From: Apostichopus japonicus
Taxonomy: Eukaryota; Echinodermata; Holothuroidea; Aspidochirotida; Stichopodidae
Direction of reading: 5' to 3'
Length of the DNA stretch: 64,000 bases
Assembly (NCBI RefSeq): GCF_037975245.1
Contig: NC_092582.1
Span: 13,018,077-13,082,076, forward strand
Part shown: one piece after another, positions 59,001-64,000 of the stretch
Layout of the letters: the number at the start of each line of letters is the position of its first letter
Position numbering within the stretch: the stretch's first letter is position 1
The notes under the pieces: model-generated
What the model was told of the DNA's origin: nothing
Databases searched by the model: none
What the model saw: the letters and a program-made list of their open reading frames with translations, nothing else
Made by a program: the position numbers and the translations under genes

Positions 59001-60897
59001 GGTACTTCAAAGTTTTATTATCGAACGAGTGATCGTTCGAGCCCACCATGAAGTCATATTACAGGTTGATGGCACCGTGAGTACTGGTGTTGTTATTACA
59101 CACATCTCATCTCTGTAATAGGCTATGGCAATATTTATATTAGGTTTATCCTCAGCATAGGCAGATCAACCAATCTATTTATAAATTATGCCCAAGCTAA
59201 AATGTTTGTGGAAAATGTTCTTATTCCAACACTATACCATAGCAAGCTTTTTAAGGTAAAATGCATAAAGGTAAATTTCATTTGGTAATGGGAGTATCAG
59301 GACGTTTACTCATCATGTTGTTAGAGCCATGGCTGGCTAAACAAATTACCAATCTAAAGTAACCTTCCACAAGTATTGAAACCATAATTCTATGTTGAAA
59401 CAGGTGTAACTTATTTTAAAGCTTTTCACTTATAAATGTCAGGCCCGTAGCCAGAGTAATTGATATGGAGTACATCAATACAGGATAGAGGGGTCTAAGG
59501 GAATGGGGTGTCCCCATCCCCTTTGAGAAAAGTTTGCTTATCTCAGGGGGCTTAGATGCCAACTTGTTCACTCTTTTCCATCTTTTACCCACAGCTGTAT
59601 TCCATTTTTCTGTTTGTATACAACGTTACTTTTTTTTATTGAGCTATAAATTTTGAAAAATAATGAAAAATTTTGGGGGGCGCCTGTCCCCCCTCAATGT
59701 CCCCCGTAGCTATGTGCCTGGTAAATAATCATTCTTGCAGTTTTAAACTGTTTGTTAGTCTTAAAAAGAATTGAATTTGACTGTTTGACAGCTCACCATT
59801 GTGCTGGTTGTTATTTACTTTTCCTTTTCTTTTGTTTAGTTGGACCTTTGGACACAATCAAAGTATGCTGTCTTCAGAAAGGTAGGTATTAATTATATAC
59901 AAATCAGAAAAACAAGTAATGAATTGAAAGTAAGAAGTGCATACATTTATAGCTTTAAACCAGTCAAGGTCAAATGATGCTTCCCTTTTCTTTTTTCTCT
60001 AACACAAAACCAAATTTCTCTTGAAGTCCTTTCCCTGTTGCCAGATGGATTGTATAAGATAAAACCAATATGTGATCCACTGTTAGGCCAGTGTCCTCAT
60101 TTCTGTTATGATTTTGGAGGAATAAAGTAACAGCTTATGTTCTTAGGTAGTGTAGCTCTCCTTGAAGGGTTAATTTTTTTACCATAATGAAGACCCCAAA
60201 CCAATTCTCAGCCAGTGTGGAACCTTAGAGTGTGTTTCAAGACTTCTCATCCAAACTTATTATGCCAGAGATTTTCACCATAAAAATGTATTGATCAACC
60301 CCAAATTTCATATTTTAAAATTTTTCCTTCATAGATAACAGACCATGCAACCTCTGCTATGCTTAATTTTCATTTTATGACCATGCCAGAATTATCAGTC
60401 AAGTCATTTATGGTAAGTAACTGTCGAATTATTAGCCATCTTATCCACTAGAGAGCCTGTGTAAGAGAATGTGTAAACGTAAGTTGGCCTGAGGTTTCGA
60501 TCTTCATGCAGGATCTTCATTTAGCATCTGGAGGAAGATCCTGCTAGGATGGAAATGTCAGGCCAACTTACTTTTACACAGTCATAACTTCAGTTAGAAC
60601 TTCAGTAATAACTTCAGTTTTATTTAAAACTTCAGTTTCATTTATAACTTAGTTTCAGTTTAACGTTAGTTATAACTTCATTTTCAGTTGTGGCTCAACA
60701 GTAATAACAACACTTAAAAGTTATAACTTCTAACAGTTTATAGTTTCTTCTCCTCCTTCTAGTTGTGGCTCAACAGTTATTTAAGACTATTCACAATGCC
60801 TTGTAAGAAGTGTGGCAGAATTCTTAAAGGAAACATGCCTCCCACATGGAGGGACTTTGTTACTCTCTCAGCACTCCATGAGAGCTGTCGGCAATGA
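55895..60897 (+). CDS. MED27: Mediator of RNA polymerase II transcription subunit 27, 8 coding exons
   Basis: Spliced CDS: 55895-56091, 56991-57135, 57310-57435, 58316-58393, 58969-59076, 59840-59881, 60335-60412 and 60763-60897. It totals 909 nt and 302 aa; human is 311 aa. MED27 is a tail/upper-tail subunit of Mediator, the nuclear complex linking transcription factors to RNA polymerase II. The N-terminal part is helical (TSSIAAIQKLRTGVSKTFSH). A basic KKRK at about 143-146 may be a nuclear signal. The C-terminal Med27 domain ends with PCKKCGRILKGNMPPTWRDF and LHESCRQ. Cys272, Cys275, His297 and Cys300 have the spacing of a small metal site. All phases agree and the stop is natural. ATG 55895 starts MAAVTKENV, close to the usual family start. 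Confidence 0.97.
56092..56990. other. MED27 intron 1
   Basis: AT-rich, without any recognisable exon or element. Confidence 0.6.
56991..57135 (+). CDS. MED27: MED27 exon 2
   Basis: Acceptor TTATTTTCAG. Encodes ELETSIASLQPLKEAANMG and QVLQTYKWSTK. The donor is AAG|GTAAAT, phase 0. Confidence 0.96.
57310..57435 (+). CDS. MED27: MED27 exon 3
   Basis: Encodes LREHAQAADSILNRQAPKRT and the basic SVLSKKRKTPPSSHTYNPV segment. The donor is GT|GTAAGT, phase 2. Confidence 0.96.
57436..58315. other. MED27 intron 3
   Basis: Contains a G-rich block (57640-57665 and 57741-57756) repeated with the words GGATGTC(T/C)CTTCA.AGGTAA around 57567 and 57688. This is a small degenerate duplication of about 120 bp. 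Confidence 0.6.
58316..58393 (+). CDS. MED27: MED27 exon 4
   Basis: Encodes HVDKFFDTWQKNYTSVEVK and RVQQSPNVFQ. The donor is CAG|GTTTGA, phase 0. Confidence 0.95.
58969..59076 (+). CDS. MED27: MED27 exon 5
   Basis: Encodes VTLGRTLQVVLVLQSFIIE and RVIVRAHHEVILQVDGT, the start of the conserved C-terminal domain. The donor is ACC|GTGAGT. Confidence 0.95.
59077..59839. other. MED27 intron 5
   Basis: Holds the putative hAT-like element at 59440-59720. The remainder is featureless. Confidence 0.6.
59440..59720. mobile_element. Non-autonomous TIR element (hAT-like)
   Basis: The left end is CAGGCCCGTAGCCAGAG. The right end inverted reads CAGGCACATAGCTACGGGG. The inside carries the GGGGGGCGCCTGTCCCCCC and GGGGTGTCCCCATCCCC blocks often seen in short hAT-type elements of marine invertebrates. 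It has no coding capacity. Target duplications were not resolved. Confidence 0.6.
59840..59881 (+). CDS. MED27: MED27 exon 6 (14 codons)
   Basis: A very short exon encoding LDLWTQSKYAVFRK. The acceptor is TTTTGTTTAG. The donor is AAG|GTAGGT. Confidence 0.92.
60335..60412 (+). CDS. MED27: MED27 exon 7
   Basis: Encodes ITDHATSAMLNFHFMTMPEL and SVKSFM. The donor is ATG|GTAAGT, phase 0. Confidence 0.95.
60470..60580. repeat. Foldback repeat, near-complete, with hammerhead-like halves
   Basis: TGTGTAAACGTAAGTTGGCC on the left pairs with GGCCAACTTACTTTTACACA on the right. The right half (plus strand, 60528-60564) contains GATCC, TGCTA, GGAT and GAAA. Its core is mutated to CTGGAGGA. The flank CTTATCCACTAGAGAGCC (60440) also occurs, inverted, beside the 43-kb copy. 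Confidence 0.75.
60583..60690. repeat. AACTTCAGT short tandem array
   Basis: Six or more degenerate units of ATAACTTCAGTT directly follow the foldback repeat. Confidence 0.8.
60763..60897 (+). CDS. MED27: MED27 exon 8 (C-terminus)
   Basis: A strong CTTCTCCTCCTTCTAG acceptor precedes LWLNSYLRLFTMPCKKCGR; the exon ends LSALHESCRQ then TGA. A near-copy of the acceptor and first codons lies 75 bp upstream (60688). Confidence 0.95.
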   Translation: MWLNSYLRLFTMPCKKCGRILKGNMPPTWRDFVTLSALHESCRQ

Positions 60898-63800
60898 GTC
60901 TCTTAATTAGTCTCTAATGTGGAGTATACCTGGAGGAATCAAAAGCCACTGCTTGGAATCTGTTACCGGTTATCTGGAGGGATCAAGGCATTGCCTGGCA
61001 TCGTGACCAAAGGAAGCCGAGTTTGCCAGAGACACTTGTTGCAGATTTTACAGGCAACTGTTGTAACAAGTCCTAATTTAAGTAATGTCTTTCTCGGAAC
61101 CATTGGAGTGCTATATTTTATGGAGTTGACTTCACTCTTAAGTATGTACCAGAAGAAAAGGCAAGGCAAAGCTTGGTGGTATTGTGGCTGAAGGCAGCAA
61201 AAGTTGGTTGAAACTTTAGAAAAAGACACTTGTTGGATAATTTTACAGCCGTTATTACTACAAGTCCTGTCAGTTTTGTACCTCTTTAAGAGTAGTACTA
61301 TTTTAGTGCTGCAGACACAGATCTGTAGTGTGTAGGAGTCCAAGCTGTTGCTTAGAATTGTGACAATAATGAAAGACTGATCCTTTGAAGAAAGTAAGCC
61401 TGCACTCTGCAGAGCACCTGTCATTATTCTTATAGGCAGTTTTCTAATGAGCAATTCCCAAATCTCATTGACTGCCTTTGGTGTCCTTTGGGTGTCCCCA
61501 ATGACAGTTGTGTCAATTACTATCGGAGTGTAGGGTCACCCTACACTCCGATAGTAATTGACACATAGGGTATGTGTATGAGCTTCCTTGTCTACCAAGT
61601 ACACACATTGATATAGTTTTAACATCGGGACAACAATTCCTGAAATACTAAACTCATGTCTCTCTTGGCACTGTATTCTGCTGACCTTAAATCTGTGACT
61701 TATATCATGACATGCTGCTTGTAGTTTTAGACCAATCTTAAATTACTACTAGGATCGAGGCTTATTGTTTTTAGACTTGCACAGTAAATCATAAATCTCA
61801 GATGTCTTAATGTGCAACAACTAATGTCCCTTTGAGGTTATAACTTCCATTTTTTTAAATTCCTTTAAAGTACAACCGCCTTCTACAGATTTTGTATCAC
61901 TTGAAAGGAAGTCTAGTTTCTCTGAAGAAGGATCCACAAACTTTCTTACAAATCAGTTCTGAAAGTTATTATTTGTGGTGGCAATGTGTGTCTCTATCTG
62001 CCATGGTTTTCCTGATTTTATTAATCATTTTTTGAATTCACTGAAAAGTGAATTTTATATAGTGTTGTATTGTAAGAATGGCAGCAACTATCCTTGTCCA
62101 TGGAGGGGGGGGGGTTAAGGGACATAGGCTTCATAAAGGATAATTTTCAAGATGTAAACATGTATATAATGTAAATATTTTATAACTGGAAGAATTTTCT
62201 TGACATCAACAGGAAATAAATAAGAAAATGTTATAAAAATTTGTGCTTTCTTTGTTCTCTATTTGCTTATTTCAGGGCAAGTAAACAAAACCAAGTACCC
62301 AAGTTCAAAACAACTTCGTCCTATAAATATGATATTAAAAAAAAAGGTTAGGAAAGGCAATTCTCTGTAGTATCCTTTCCCTAACCACACATATGTAAAT
62401 TTATCTCTTTTGAAAATGGTATATTTAAATGAGTTCATCATGATTTCTACTGGACCAACCAATGATCTATTTCCCCACCAGAGATATATCCATAAGTAAC
62501 ATACTTCTAAGTGGAGGATATATCTGGAGGAAAAGGAATCATTGAAAGTGCACTTTCTACAGGTAATATCCTTACAATTAAGCCTTAACTGTGATAATAT
62601 AAGGAGACTTTACTCTGTATCATGGTATGAATATTCATAGTCACCATCATTTACTATTCATTAATATGTGCCATATGCTAATATATGCATCATTAATATA
62701 TGCTAAACTACTCTATTTCATGGGTGATGGCAAGATGAACTGCATATTTATATATACATTTATATAAATATATCTTTACAGAGAAATACAGTTACGACCC
62801 ATTAGCAACAGACTCTTTAATAATATCAGGAGTTATAATGCAAAAAAGCTTGAAAATTGCAAGTTTTGGTCAATGTTAAAGAGATTCCATTGCTTTGTTA
62901 CTGCATTAGAACACCACAGAGTAATTCTAAGCAATTTAATATCTTTCAAGGCACTTAAAGAATGATGTACAGACCAACTCTTGGAACACAATATATTAAA
63001 TGAGCACAGATTGTTATTGGATACTGTAACATAACATCACTGTGTTCACTAATATGAATAAAAGGAGAACTTGATGGTTGACATGGACTGAAATCTGACT
63101 CCCCCCCCCCCCTCCCTGACCCTGTCAAATATATATCAAATAAGGGAAATCTTCCTGTCTTATTCGAGTTTTTAGCCTTGTGCAAGCAATTTTTCCAGCC
63201 AATAGGTAAATGTGGTAAGTATTACATTATAATAGACAACTGTTATACTGTACTTCCTCTATAATGAAAACTATTTGCCATGTTTTTGCTATTACAACAG
63301 AATAAAAATTTGGTTTACTGCCAAGTCTGTTGAAAATTTGGATGTAAAAACATGGTAGGGTGTTATTGAAAACATTGGGTAGAAACTTATTACAGGCATG
63401 ATAAGATGGTATAAAAAAATATATAGAATGTTAATTATATAGTGTAGTAAGCACCTCATACTGACAAGGTCGGACTTGGAAACAAATTTAAGAATTTTAT
63501 AATACGTCAAATTCAAAGTTAATACTGCAGATAGAGTAGCAACTTCTTTACTACAAACCTAAAAGGCATTAAGAAATTGTGCAGTTAATTAGAATAAAAG
63601 CATACAAAAATATATAAATATACTACCATGTTAATACCACAAATGGGAGGATTTGAGGAAAGCAAAGGAGGAGCGGTGGGGATGAGGAGTTGACACTATA
63701 TGAATGAATTCTGCAACATGTTAATTATTTTATGGTATAAAATGGTACGTGGTATTATAAATTACTCCCAAATGAAAATACAATGTAAACAAAATTCACT

Positions 63801-64000
63801 ACAGGGTGCATTCATATATATACATCAACTGGTGCCAGATAAGGGCCTCAATTGATAGGTGTCAGTGGCCCCTTCAGTGGTTAAAACTAGTGGCAAAAAT
63901 ATGATGTTGCCCCTCTTTCAATTGCTAGTGGATGCATAGACAAAATAAAAGATGCAATAATTTGAAAAGTCTTGTTTTAAGTTATCTAAAGTAGTACATG
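60898..64000. other. MED27 downstream region
   Basis: 3'UTR and intergenic sequence. AATAAA is found at 62215-62220. A 57-nt perfect palindrome lies at 61509-61565. G and C runs lie at 62105 and 63102. No further coding exon is recognised to the window end. Confidence 0.5.
61509..61565. repeat. 57-nt perfect palindrome
   Basis: The two 28-nt arms (61509-61536 and 61538-61565) are exact inverse complements, separated by one C. Arms begin TGTGTCAATTAC and end GTGTAGGGT. No sequence like it is seen elsewhere in the window. Confidence 0.97.

Larger units (their letters stand above)
60413..60762. other. MED27 intron 7
   Basis: Contains the foldback repeat (60470-60580), a run of ATAACTTCAGTT-like words (60583-60690) and the duplicated splice acceptor at 60681-60705. 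Confidence 0.75.

Noticed and set aside
60963-61454. 163-codon minus-strand and 90-codon plus-strand frames downstream of MED27
   Set aside because: No family resemblance. GGAATC-type words are internally repeated, so it is likely repetitive 3'UTR sequence.

Overview
The window is animal nuclear DNA. It is AT-rich and repeat-dense, with long introns, GT-AG splice sites and no prokaryotic gene organisation. The four proteins that can be assembled are all metazoan, and one resembles vertebrate C1orf21. Together with tRNA-derived SINE, LINE and TTAA-flanked MITE debris, this suggests a marine invertebrate deuterostome, perhaps an echinoderm such as a sea cucumber. The species assignment is inference only.

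Four multi-exon genes were rebuilt by hand from exon reading frames, splice sites and matching intron phases. (1) A plus-strand C1orf21-like gene (coding 3145-22072, 5 exons, 169 aa) encodes an acylated small protein. (2) The minus-strand copper transporter gene SLC31A1/CTR1 (coding 39660 down to 31757, 4 exons, 196 aa) has a probable untranslated first exon at about 41632-41700. (3) The minus-strand cap-2 mRNA methyltransferase gene CMTR2 (coding 54868 down to 44967, 12 exons, 746 aa) has an untranslated first exon ending at 55689. (4) The plus-strand Mediator subunit gene MED27 (55895-60897, 8 exons, 302 aa) is the fourth. All exon junctions keep frame, and all four proteins end at natural stop codons.

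Layout: 1-2989 is non-coding upstream sequence. 2990-22072 is the C1orf21-like gene, mostly introns. 22073-31756 is a repeat-rich intergenic stretch between two converging genes. 31757-41700 is SLC31A1. 41700-44966 is intergenic and rich in palindromes and repeats. 44967-55740 is CMTR2. CMTR2 and MED27 are head to head across about 200 bp that looks like a CCAAT-containing, TATA-less bidirectional promoter. 60898-64000 is downstream sequence with a long perfect palindrome.

CMTR2 and MED27 both act in making mRNA (cap 2'-O-methylation and RNA polymerase II regulation), so a shared promoter is plausible. The other two genes have no evident functional link to them. The most unusual items are: a foldback repeat family carrying a hammerhead-ribozyme-like core (23.7, 43.0 and 60.5 kb); a duplicated 3' splice site before the last MED27 exon, with an upstream copy that would truncate the protein; a 57-nt perfect palindrome at 61.5 kb; and a four-copy TTAA-flanked MITE family.
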